A stretch of DNA of 14,571 nt from JAVVPL01 sp036655775 (GTDB taxonomy: Bacteria; Bacteroidota; Bacteroidia; Bacteroidales; P3): positions 1 through 14,571 of the forward strand of contig JAVVPL010000047.1 in NCBI GenBank assembly GCA_036655775.1. Reading direction: 5' to 3'. The translations under genes and the position numbers were made by a program. Positions 8,122-14,571 of the stretch are shown piece after piece (position 1 is the first letter of the stretch; each line of letters opens with the position of its first letter). Below the pieces are notes generated by a model. It had not been told where the DNA came from and ran no database searches. It saw only the letters and a list, made by a program, of their open reading frames with translations.

Positions 8122-8895
8122 TTACTTAACTAATTGACCATCAATTTTGATGTCACCTAATGGATAGACAGGGAACATATTCTCTTCTAACCATTTGTTT
8201 GCTTGTATAGGTGTCATTTTCCAACCTGAATTACAGTTTGAAACAATTTCTATAAAGCTTAAACCTTTGCCGGCCAATTGGTCTTCAAAAGCTTTACGAA
8301 GTGCTTTTTTCAATTTACGAACATTCCCTGGTGTATGTACCGAATGACGAGAAACATTTTTAACCCCTTTTAAAGTGGCAATCATTTCTGTAATTTTAAG
8401 AGGAGGTCCCATCATCGCTTCATCTCTTCCATAAGGAGAGGTAGCTGTTTTCATACCCACTAAGGTGGTAGGAGCCATTTGTCCCCCGGTCATACCATAA
8501 ATACCGTTGTTTACAAAAATCATTACGATATTTTCACCACGGTTGCAAGCATGAATGGTTTCGGCAGTACCAATAGCCGCTAAGTCGCCATCACCTTGAT
8601 ATGTGAAGACTACTTTGTCGGGCATTAAACGTTTTACAGCCGTTGCTAAAGCAGGTGCTCTACCATGAGCGGCTTGTTGTATATCCACGTTCATAAAATC
8701 ATAAGCTAATACAGAACAACCTACGGGTGCAATCCCTACGGTTTTTTCTTGCAAGCCTAATTCATCAATTACCTCCATAGTCACACGGTGCACAACACCA
8801 TGACCACAACCAGGACAATAGCTCAACACTTTGTCGGTCATCAAAGGGGTCTTTGTATATACTAAGTTTTCTTTTGTGCAAATATTCTCTGACAT
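8122..8895 (-). CDS. korB: 2-oxoacid:ferredoxin oxidoreductase, beta (thiamine-diphosphate) subunit
   Basis: A 257-residue subunit that carries the thiamine diphosphate of the enzyme. CPGCGH at 27-32 is the family's N-terminal motif. GDGD at 101-104 followed by NN at 129-130 is the GDG-x(n)-NN cofactor and Mg2+ motif. IYGMTGGQMAPTT after it is typical of the 2-oxoglutarate/2-oxoisovalerate branch. I chose the ATG at 8895 because it has AAGGAGG five bases upstream; the longer open frame from a GTG at 8964 would run into korA. The gene begins 10 nt after the korA stop codon, which suggests translational coupling. The branch shares motifs between 2-oxoglutarate and branched-chain oxoacid enzymes, so the substrate is not settled. 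Confidence 0.92.
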   Translation of the reverse strand: MSENICTKENLVYTKTPLMTDKVLSYCPGCGHGVVHRVTMEVIDELGLQEKTVGIAPVGCSVLAYDFMNVDIQQAAHGRAPALATAVKRLMPDKVVFTYQGDGDLAAIGTAETIHACNRGENIVMIFVNNGIYGMTGGQMAPTTLVGMKTATSPYGRDEAMMGPPLKITEMIATLKGVKNVSRHSVHTPGNVRKLKKALRKAFEDQLAGKGLSFIEIVSNCNSGWKMTPIQANKWLEENMFPVYPLGDIKIDGQLVK

Positions 8896-8908
8896 ATTAG
8901 CCTCCTTA
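8896..8908 (-). promoter_or_regulatory. Strong Shine-Dalgarno of korB overlapping the korA stop codon
   Basis: On the minus strand the junction reads TAAGGAGGCTAAT before the korB ATG. The TAA is the korA stop, and AAGGAGG is a full anti-16S match with 5-nt spacing. The kor genes on either side and most others in this window lack such a site, as is usual in Bacteroidota. It fixes the korB start at 8895. Confidence 0.85.
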
Positions 8909-9982
8909 TAATAATTGTTTTTCCAATGCGTTAACCACTTCGTCTGGCGTTGGTATAATACCACCTACACGTCCAAAATGTTCAACTTTAACTTTACCGT
9001 TCACAGCTAATCTAACGTCTTCGACCATTTGACCTAAACTCATTTCAACTGTCAACATACCTTTTACCTGTTTAGCCATGGCTGCTAATTCTTTTTTAGG
9101 GAATGGGAATAAGGTGATTAAACGAATTAATCCTACTTTAATTCCTTTAGCACGTGCTAGATCTACCGCTTTTTGGCAGATACGAGCACTTGAACCATAC
9201 GCTACATAGATATATTCGGCATCATCACAAGAGAATTTTTCAAAGCGTACTTCATTGGCTTCGATCTCTTCATATTTTGCTTTTAGATGCAAAACGTGTC
9301 TTTCTTGACTTGAAGCATCCAAATCGAGGGATGTGACGATATTATGTTCTCTTTCTGGGGTTTTTCCTTGCGTAGCCCAAGGGGTGTTTTTACGAATTTC
9401 AGCTTCTGTAAAACGAGGACGTTGTTCGTGTAACTCCACTTTTTCCATCATTTGACCAATCACACCATCTGCTAAAACCAATACAGGAATACGATATTTG
9501 AAAGCCAAATCAAAACCAAGAGAAGGAAAATCAGCCATTTCTTGTACGGAAGAAGGGGCTAATACGATTAAACGATAATCGCCATGTCCACCACCTTTAG
9601 TAGATTGAAAATAGTCCGATTGAGAAGGTTGTATGGTGCCTAATCCAGGACCGCCACGTACTACATTCAAAATCATACATGGAAGTTCGGCTCCTGCCAA
9701 ATATGAAATACCTTCTTGTTTTAAACTGATACCAGGACTGGAAGATGAGGTTAAAAGTCGCTTACCACAAGCTGCACCTCCATAAACCATATTTATCGCA
9801 GCCAATTCACTTTCGGCTTGTAAAACTACCATACCGGTACGTTTTTGGGGTTGTTCGGCCATTAAATATTCCATTACTTCCGACTGAGGAGTAATAGGAT
9901 AACCAAAGTAGCCGTCACAACCTGCACGAATGGCAGCTTCAGAAAACGCTTCGTTTCCCTTCATTAAACGTAATTCACTCAT
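8906..9982 (-). CDS. korA: 2-oxoacid:ferredoxin oxidoreductase, alpha subunit (also annotated VorB)
   Basis: A 358-residue alpha subunit of a coenzyme-A-acylating 2-oxoacid:ferredoxin oxidoreductase. The pyrimidine-binding domain starts with GNEAFSEAAIRAGCDGYFGY and the hallmark YPITPQSE at 28-35. Residues about 75-130 carry SSSSPGISLKQEGISYLAGAE-like and GGPGLGTIQPSQSD-like stretches, as in 2-oxoglutarate and 2-oxoisovalerate enzymes. A C-terminal transketolase-like domain follows (YGSSARICQKAVDLARAKG, then GLIRLITLFPFP). The size is that of chains without the gamma fusion. It follows the ferredoxin gene by 22 bp and precedes korB by 10 bp. Database names for this clade vary between KorA and VorB, so 2-oxoglutarate and branched-chain oxoacids are both possible substrates. 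No Shine-Dalgarno sequence is seen. Confidence 0.9.
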   Translation of the reverse strand: MSELRLMKGNEAFSEAAIRAGCDGYFGYPITPQSEVMEYLMAEQPQKRTGMVVLQAESELAAINMVYGGAACGKRLLTSSSSPGISLKQEGISYLAGAELPCMILNVVRGGPGLGTIQPSQSDYFQSTKGGGHGDYRLIVLAPSSVQEMADFPSLGFDLAFKYRIPVLVLADGVIGQMMEKVELHEQRPRFTEAEIRKNTPWATQGKTPEREHNIVTSLDLDASSQERHVLHLKAKYEEIEANEVRFEKFSCDDAEYIYVAYGSSARICQKAVDLARAKGIKVGLIRLITLFPFPKKELAAMAKQVKGMLTVEMSLGQMVEDVRLAVNGKVKVEHFGRVGGIIPTPDEVVNALEKQLL

Positions 9983-10004
9983 TACTTTATGTTTTAATTG
10001 TTGA

Positions 10005-10229
10005 TTAATCTAACTTCTTTTTATAAACGGTAATTACACCATCGGGACAAACTACTGCACAATTTGCACACCCAATGCAATTGTCGTTGACCATCATTGC
10101 ATAATGGTAACCTTTACCATTGACTTGTTTTGCCATGCCAATCACAGCGGACGGACATGCAGTGGTACAAACCTCACAGCCTTTGCAGCGTTCGATGTCG
10201 ATCACTATCTCGCCTTTGAATTTTGCCAT
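10005..10229 (-). CDS. korD: 2-oxoacid:ferredoxin oxidoreductase, ferredoxin-like delta subunit (two [4Fe-4S])
   Basis: A 74-residue ferredoxin-like protein with two complete CxxCxxCxxxCP motifs: C15, C18, C21, C25-P and C51, C54, C57, C61-P. It should bind two [4Fe-4S] clusters and pass electrons from the thiamine-bound intermediate in KorB to soluble ferredoxin. The N-terminal MAKFKGEIVIDIERC is typical of the delta subunit of this enzyme group, and the gene opens the korDABC cluster. The 61 bp between the dnaN stop and this start are very AT-rich and show no clear TAnnTTTG box or terminator, so read-through from dnaN is possible. Confidence 0.92.
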   Translation of the reverse strand: MAKFKGEIVIDIERCKGCEVCTTACPSAVIGMAKQVNGKGYHYAMMVNDNCIGCANCAVVCPDGVITVYKKKLD

Positions 10230-10290
10230 AATAATTTATTTTATATTGTTAATATATTGAATTCTTGTAAATTGTAAAATATTGCTTTTT

Positions 10291-11421
10291 TTAGTTTAAC
10301 ATCACGGGCATTACTAATGCAAGCATATTTTCGTCTTTGTTTTCATTACCCACGGGCATTAAAATACCTGCACGACTAGGTTGAGACATTTCTAAACAGA
10401 TTTCTTCGGTTTCGATACTACTAAGCATTTCGATAATATACTTGGCGTTGAATCCCATTTCCATAGGTTCTCCTTCGTAATTACAAGCTAAACGTTCTTT
10501 CGCTTCGCTGGCATAGTCTATATCTTGTGCGGAAATAAGCAATTCGCTAGCTTGCATTTTAAATTTGGCTTGCGGTATCGCTTGATTTGCAAAAATAGAT
10601 ACACGTTTTAATGAATTTAGTAAGGTTACACGATCAATGTATAATTTGTTAGGATTGTCTTGTGGAATTACGGCTTCGTAATTAGGATATTTGCCTTCTA
10701 TCAAACGACACACTACATGCATATTTTCAAAACTGAAAAAAGCATTGATTTTATTGTATTCAATTTTAACATCAATTTCATCTTTTCTAGAAGAAAAAAT
10801 GTTTTTGAGTTGTATTAGGGTTTTTTTTGGTAGAATAAAATTAGCATAAGCATCAGCATGTGCATCTGTACGACGATAACGCACTAATTTATGGGCATCG
10901 GTAGCCACAAATGTTAAATTTTCAGTACTCAATTCCACATATACGCCCGACATTACTGGACGAAAGTTGTCGAGACCTGTGGCATAAATGGTTTTGGAAA
11001 TTGCTTGTGATAAAAGTTGAGAGCTTAAACTTAAGGAAGTGATCTCATCCCCTTTGTCAGGATGTTGAGGAAAAGCATTTGCATCTTCGCCAGCCAATCG
11101 GTATTTTCCATCACCTGCACTAATCTCAATACTAAAAGTTTCTGTATCAATTTGAAATACCAAAGGAAGATCCGCAAAAGTTTTTAAAGTATCTAGTAGA
11201 ATTTTGGCAGGAATGGCTATGCTCCCATCTTCGTTGGCTTCTGTCAATTCTAAACTAACCATCATGCTAGTTTCTGTATCCGAGGCCACTAAAGTCAATT
11301 GTTTATCTTTAAGGTCAAATAAATAATTGTTCAAAATTGGCAAGGTAGCATTGCCACCCACAATACCTCCAATGCTTTGTAAATTTTTAAGTAATACTTG
11401 GCTGTTTACAATAAATCTCAT
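10291..11421 (-). CDS. dnaN: DNA polymerase III sliding clamp (beta subunit)
   Basis: A 376-residue beta clamp that dimerises around DNA and tethers the replicative polymerase and other factors. It begins MRFIVNSQVLLKNLQSIGG and includes GGNATLPILNNYLF, DGKYRLAGEDANAFP, NFRPVMSGVYVE and FVATDAHKLVRYR, all standard clamp stretches across the three clamp domains. It ends MLALVMPVMLN, the conserved C-terminus of Bacteroidota clamps. I chose the ATG at 11421; the frame extends upstream to a GTG at 11478, but those residues are unlike the family start and a promoter candidate lies within them. A partial AAGGA lies about 8 bases before the ATG. It follows the gliding genes rather than dnaA, so it is not in the classical dnaA-dnaN arrangement. 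Confidence 0.96.
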   Translation of the reverse strand: MRFIVNSQVLLKNLQSIGGIVGGNATLPILNNYLFDLKDKQLTLVASDTETSMMVSLELTEANEDGSIAIPAKILLDTLKTFADLPLVFQIDTETFSIEISAGDGKYRLAGEDANAFPQHPDKGDEITSLSLSSQLLSQAISKTIYATGLDNFRPVMSGVYVELSTENLTFVATDAHKLVRYRRTDAHADAYANFILPKKTLIQLKNIFSSRKDEIDVKIEYNKINAFFSFENMHVVCRLIEGKYPNYEAVIPQDNPNKLYIDRVTLLNSLKRVSIFANQAIPQAKFKMQASELLISAQDIDYASEAKERLACNYEGEPMEMGFNAKYIIEMLSSIETEEICLEMSQPSRAGILMPVGNENKDENMLALVMPVMLN

Positions 11422-11446
11422 GTTTTGTTCCTTTTTAGTATTTGAA

Positions 11447-11472
11447 TTGCAAATATACATATTTTTTTGCAA
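11447..11472. repeat. TTGCAAA inverted repeat over the dnaN promoter
   Basis: TTGCAAA (11447-11453) and TTTGCAA (11466-11472) are perfect 7-bp inverted copies that flank and overlap the candidate -7 box. A third copy of the core, ATTGCAAAT, lies at 11526-11534 in the same orientation as the one at 11446-11454. The placement is that of an operator, but no regulator is known and the words are AT-rich. Confidence 0.35.
11450..11457 (-). promoter_or_regulatory. Candidate Bacteroidota -7 promoter box for dnaN
   Basis: On the minus strand 11457-11450 reads TATATTTG, an exact match to the TAnnTTTG -7 consensus, 28 bases before the dnaN ATG. That gives a short leader of about 20 nt. The nearest upstream TTG (in AATTGCAAAAAA) is only 12 bp from the box, closer than the usual -33 spacing, so the call rests mainly on the -7 element. 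Confidence 0.45.
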
Positions 11473-11523
11473 TTTCACTTAGTATTTTTATAAAAAATAT
11501 AGTTTTTCAACAAATTACTCTAC

Positions 11524-11568
11524 GGATTGCAAATCATTCTATTGTAAATTTAGAATTTTACGGAATCC
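11524..11568 (-). other. Two-tier stem-loop downstream of the DUF4340-like gene
   Basis: Outer arms GGATT (11524-11528) and AATCC (11564-11568) enclose inner arms ATTCTA (11536-11541) and TAGAAT (11551-11556), with a symmetric 7-nt internal loop. It starts three bases after the DUF4340-like stop. The stem is weak and lacks a T tail, so it is at best a poor terminator or an RNA-processing/stability element. Confidence 0.3.
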
Positions 11569-11570
11569 AC

Positions 11571-12542
11571 TCACTGAACAAAAAAATCAGCTAAGCTACG
11601 TTGTATTTTGTCCAATATAAAATAGGATAATACGACCGTATCTTTCGTGTGCGGAAGTACTCCATAAAGTAAATAGGGATCTAGTTTTTGAACACTATCT
11701 TCTTGATTGTATTTAGGATATGTGTCAAGTTCTATTTCAAAACCCTGTTTGTTGAGAAGATATATTTTTTGTTTACTTGGTTTTGAAAACGATTGCTTCC
11801 TTTGTAGGGATGATAAATTGTGATTGACAAAAGAATTTGCATAAATATCTGTAAAAGAAGATAAAAAATCATATATCTGTAAGGTATCTAGGGGGGCATT
11901 CCGCATGGGTTGTATGCGGATGGAATTTCCATTTTGGATAATAGTGAAGGATGAATCGGCTGCGGATGGATAGGCAATATGAATACGAGCTATTTGATTT
12001 ATAGGACAATGTAAAATTCTACGACTGCGCCAATGCTCTTTTTGTGCCGAAAAATAGTGACTTTCTGCTAGGTTGATCAAAGGGGTGGAAATTACATATA
12101 CGATACCATTTTTTCTTTTGCTAGCATACAGATGTAGAGAGTCTTGATAAAAATAAATTTTGCGTTTTGGATATTTAAAACCTAAAAAAGAACGAGTGTA
12201 AATTACAACTTGACCTTTTGAAATGTTTGTATTTTGCTGTAACTCTTTTACTTTTGCTTTACTTTGTGGATTTTGTAATTGGAGCGAACTCAATACCTCT
12301 AAATAGTTTTTGAATACCTCTGCATCGGCTTCGATATTGGGAGTTATATACCATTTATTTGCTTTTTTTTCAATACTAATTTGTTCGTTTTTAGGGATTT
12401 GAAAATTGGTGATTTGAATACATGAAACAGAAGGAATTTCATGTATAGGGATCTGCATTCCTTCTTCTTCAAAAGAACGATAGATCAAAAAACCTACTAA
12501 TACTACGATTAAACTGAGCAATAAAATTAAATTTCTCTTCAT
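11571..12542 (-). CDS. Membrane-anchored DUF4340-like protein of the gld ABC locus
   Basis: A 323-residue protein with one N-terminal membrane segment (MKRNLILLLSLIVVLVGFLIY) and a large extracytoplasmic beta-rich part. The stretch IEKKANKWYITPNIEADAEVFKNYLEVLSSLQ resembles the DUF4340 repeat, in which a Trp strand is followed by an Ala-Asp helix leading to L..L..L. DUF4340 genes often follow GldG-like ABC-transporter genes; I infer a link to the same complex and no catalytic role. The start is ATG 12542, one base after the gldG stop (TAA-G-ATG), which suggests coupled translation. The frame extends upstream but only inside gldG. The domain call is by eye and moderately sure. Confidence 0.6.
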   Translation of the reverse strand: MKRNLILLLSLIVVLVGFLIYRSFEEEGMQIPIHEIPSVSCIQITNFQIPKNEQISIEKKANKWYITPNIEADAEVFKNYLEVLSSLQLQNPQSKAKVKELQQNTNISKGQVVIYTRSFLGFKYPKRKIYFYQDSLHLYASKRKNGIVYVISTPLINLAESHYFSAQKEHWRSRRILHCPINQIARIHIAYPSAADSSFTIIQNGNSIRIQPMRNAPLDTLQIYDFLSSFTDIYANSFVNHNLSSLQRKQSFSKPSKQKIYLLNKQGFEIELDTYPKYNQEDSVQKLDPYLLYGVLPHTKDTVVLSYFILDKIQRSLADFFVQ

Positions 12543-12543
12543 C

Positions 12544-14314
12544 TTATTTATGTCCGTATTTGCGTTTGCGATACATATAAAAAGCAATTCCACAAAGAAT
12601 AATGGCTAAATTAGGTACTACAAGAGTGAAAACCTGCCATTTTAGACGTTCATTTTCTATACGTGTTTTATCTAACAAACGCAATTTAACCTCTCTTGCT
12701 TTTAAATCCATCCACGCATTTTCATTACATAAATAATGTACGCAATTGATTAAGAATGCTTTATTGTCGTACATTTGTTTGGAATATTGATCAAAACCTA
12801 AGGGCATAGGATATTTTTGAGAATAATGTAAATCGTTTTTCATCAAATCGCCATCAGAAATAACAATCATTTTGTTATTTTTGGCTTTTTCAACAAAGGT
12901 TAAACTTTGAAAAATTTCAGATGTAGGAATCCGCCGTTTATAAGCAGAAGTAAAATCACCTTCCAAAAGAACAGCCACATTTTGAGGACCATCTTTAAAT
13001 ATATGTGGGTCTAATTTATCCTTTAAAATCTCTAGACTTACTAAGTTAGGAACTCGAATGGTTTTTGAATATTTGGATGTGCGAAGTAAAATAGTTTTTG
13101 AAATTTCGTTTTCTATAGTATCAAGGGTGGATATAAATTCCGAACGGATTAATCCAACTCCTTTATTTATAGGGTGTTCCATATTGCAAGCAATTGGATT
13201 AAGCAAGGGTAAGTACACTAAAGGCATAAATTCTGTATNNNNNNNNNNNNNNNNNNNNNNNNNNNNNNNNNNNNNNACCCATATAGCCCGTAACCACGGG
13301 TACGCCTGTTCCATTTAAATCTAAAACCATATTTGCTTGTACCCGAACCCCATAATGGAATAAAAGATCCTCCAAATTGAGTGCATAATATTGAGACATA
13401 ATTTCATCTACTCCTCGTAAACTATCTAAACTTGCCGAAGCCGCATCCAAAAGCCACAAAATGCGCCCGCCTCGCATTACATATTGGTCGAGACTATATT
13501 TTTCATCTTCACTAAAAGCAAGTTTGGGTTGCGCAATAATAAGTAAATTGAAAAGAGGTACAACTTGTTTGGAGACCGTATCATAAGCCAACAAAGCGCC
13601 GGGATCATTTTGAAAACGGATGCGTTTTACATCATAAAATTCAGTTAAATCATAAGCAAAACTAAGACTGCGAATAGGTTCCAATTCTTGATGTCCATCC
13701 AAAATTGCAATTGATTTTCGTTGGGTAGCAAACAAGCTTCTTATCGCGCTAATAAATTGAAGTTCTATGTTTTGAACAGAGTTATTTAAAGTTTCTTCTG
13801 AACTCCTACTAAATTGTTCTACCAAGATTTTTACGGCTACAAATTTATCGCCAACGCTAACTTCTGCACAAGGAAATATCAAACGACGTGTCATACCGCC
13901 TTCGGCTTTCACTTCGAGTTGAGTGGGTTGCATTCCTTTATCAAGTAGTTCTTTGATCACTTGATTGCGCGCTTGTTCGTTTTCTATTTTATAGAGGTCA
14001 ATAAATTCAAAATGTATGTTTTTTTGATATATTTTAAATTCTTCCAATAATTCCTTTACGGAATGTTCCAAACGAACAAAGCCAGAGGGAAGTTCACCTG
14101 TTAAATATACTTTGATATATACCGCTTCATTGGCTTGTTTTAAAATTTGTTTGGTGATAGGGCGTAAGGTATAGCGTTTGTCGGCAGTTAAATCGAGGCG
14201 GAGATAAAAAAAAGAAGCAATAATGTTGATAATAAGCAAAATAGCTATAGCTATAATAAATTCTTTTTTTTGAGAACCTTTATGTTTTTTCGGAATTTTT
14301 GTTTTTATTTCCAT
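12544..14314 (-). CDS. gldG: Gliding-motility ABC-transporter auxiliary protein GldG, interrupted by an N gap
   Basis: GldG is the membrane-anchored extracytoplasmic component of the GldA/F/G ABC transporter linked to Bacteroidota gliding. Two frames must be joined: the N-terminal part (14314 to about 13277) and the C-terminal part (about 13238 to 12544), separated by 38 Ns. The N-terminal part has a membrane helix at 19-38 followed by RLDLTADKRYTL, the typical GldG start, and later AILDGHQELEPIRSL. The C-terminal part has FMPLVYLPLLNPIA, VVISDGDLM and a final membrane helix before KRKYGHK. The frames differ by one, so the true gap is not 38 bases or an error sits nearby. Total length is about 590 residues. 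ATG 14314 overlaps the gldF stop by 10 nt; ATG 14344 is an alternative with a 40-nt overlap. Confidence 0.88.
13239..13276. other. Assembly gap (38 N)
   Basis: A run of 38 unknown bases inside gldG. The flanking protein sequences (...PVVTGYMG and EFMPLVYLPLL...) are consecutive parts of one GldG chain and only about a dozen residues are missing, so the gap is small. The intact reading frame requires a length of 3k+1 (37 or 40, for example) rather than 38. Confidence 0.98.
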
Positions 14315-14571
14315 CGGATTGCTTGCATTGATAATTTTGTACATAAAATAAAAAAGAATATTAAACTGATATAGTATAAAATATCTCTCAGGTCTAAAAC
14401 CCCTCTACTCAAAGATACATAATGATTTTGAATTCCCAAATAAGATATAATCAAATCCTGTTTTCCAAAAAAGCCCATACTTGCAATAAAGTCAAACCCA
14501 AGATAAAAAAAAGCACAGGTCAAAACGGCTAATACAAATGCTACAATTTGATTTTCGGTGAGTGAAGACAT
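14305..14571 (-). CDS. gldF: Gliding-motility ABC-transporter permease GldF, C-terminal part
   Basis: Only the last 88 residues are in the window; the rest lies beyond the right edge. The ATG at 14571 is probably an internal Met. Visible features are SSLTENQIVAFVLAVLTCAFFY (a membrane helix), then ISYLGIQNHYVSLSRGVLDLRDILYYISLIFFFIL (a conserved loop and the last helix) and the terminal AIRWK. This is the usual C-terminal arrangement of GldF, the ABC-2-type permease that works with GldA (ATPase) and GldG. The stop at 14305 overlaps the chosen gldG start, which points to one operon. Confidence 0.88.
   Translation of the reverse strand: MSSLTENQIVAFVLAVLTCAFFYLGFDFIASMGFFGKQDLIISYLGIQNHYVSLSRGVLDLRDILYYISLIFFFILCTKLSMQAIRWK

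Noticed and set aside
8896..8964. A longer KorB from GTG 8964.
   Set aside because: The extension overlaps korA by 59 bases, is unlike family starts, and the strong SD marks ATG 8895.
11422..11478. A longer DnaN from GTG 11478.
   Set aside because: MRFIVNSQ at 11421 is the standard clamp start, and the extension contains the promoter candidate.
13058..13318. A plus-strand open frame across the N gap.
   Set aside because: It is antisense to gldG and exists only because Ns are read as unknown residues.

Overview
The window looks like a chromosomal piece from a member of the Bacteroidota, probably an anaerobic Bacteroidales-type organism. The DNA is AT-rich. A very large exported protein ends in a type IX secretion (Por) sorting domain. 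The gliding-motility ABC-transporter genes gldF and gldG are present. Most genes lack a Shine-Dalgarno sequence, and one exact TAnnTTTG -7 box is visible. A four-subunit 2-oxoacid:ferredoxin oxidoreductase points to ferredoxin-based, oxygen-sensitive metabolism. The taxonomic placement is inference from gene content.

Layout. Positions 1-108 are a 12-bp tandem repeat that may continue beyond the left edge. An 8-bp inverted repeat follows at 134-175. Then comes the only plus-strand gene (207-3074), a 955-residue surface protein with an N-terminal globular domain, two bacterial Ig-like (Big2) domains, a YncE/DUF5074-like propeller and a type A sorting domain. A hairpin at 3106-3131 separates it from the convergent minus-strand genes. 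Everything to the right is on the minus strand. In transcription order (right to left) these are: gldF (3' end only), gldG (interrupted by a 38-N assembly gap), a membrane-anchored DUF4340-like protein, dnaN, korD-korA-korB-korC, a terminator-like hairpin at 7344-7371, nhaD, and an exported M1 aminopeptidase.

How the genes relate. gldF, gldG and the DUF4340-like gene overlap or nearly touch, so they probably form one unit for a gliding/secretion-associated ABC complex. dnaN follows after about 150 bp that hold a promoter candidate and repeated ATTGCAAA words. The four kor genes are compactly arranged and encode one enzyme; korB alone has a strong Shine-Dalgarno sequence, built onto the korA stop codon. 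nhaD and the aminopeptidase are 13 bp apart and are probably co-transcribed.

Most of the window is ordinary housekeeping sequence. The items worth a second look are the tandem repeat and inverted repeat before the surface-protein gene, the architecture of that protein, the changed GAMEN-type motif in the peptidase, the coupled korA/korB junction, the nhaD leader, and the frame break at the gldG gap. I do not see a clear undescribed defence or mobile system.
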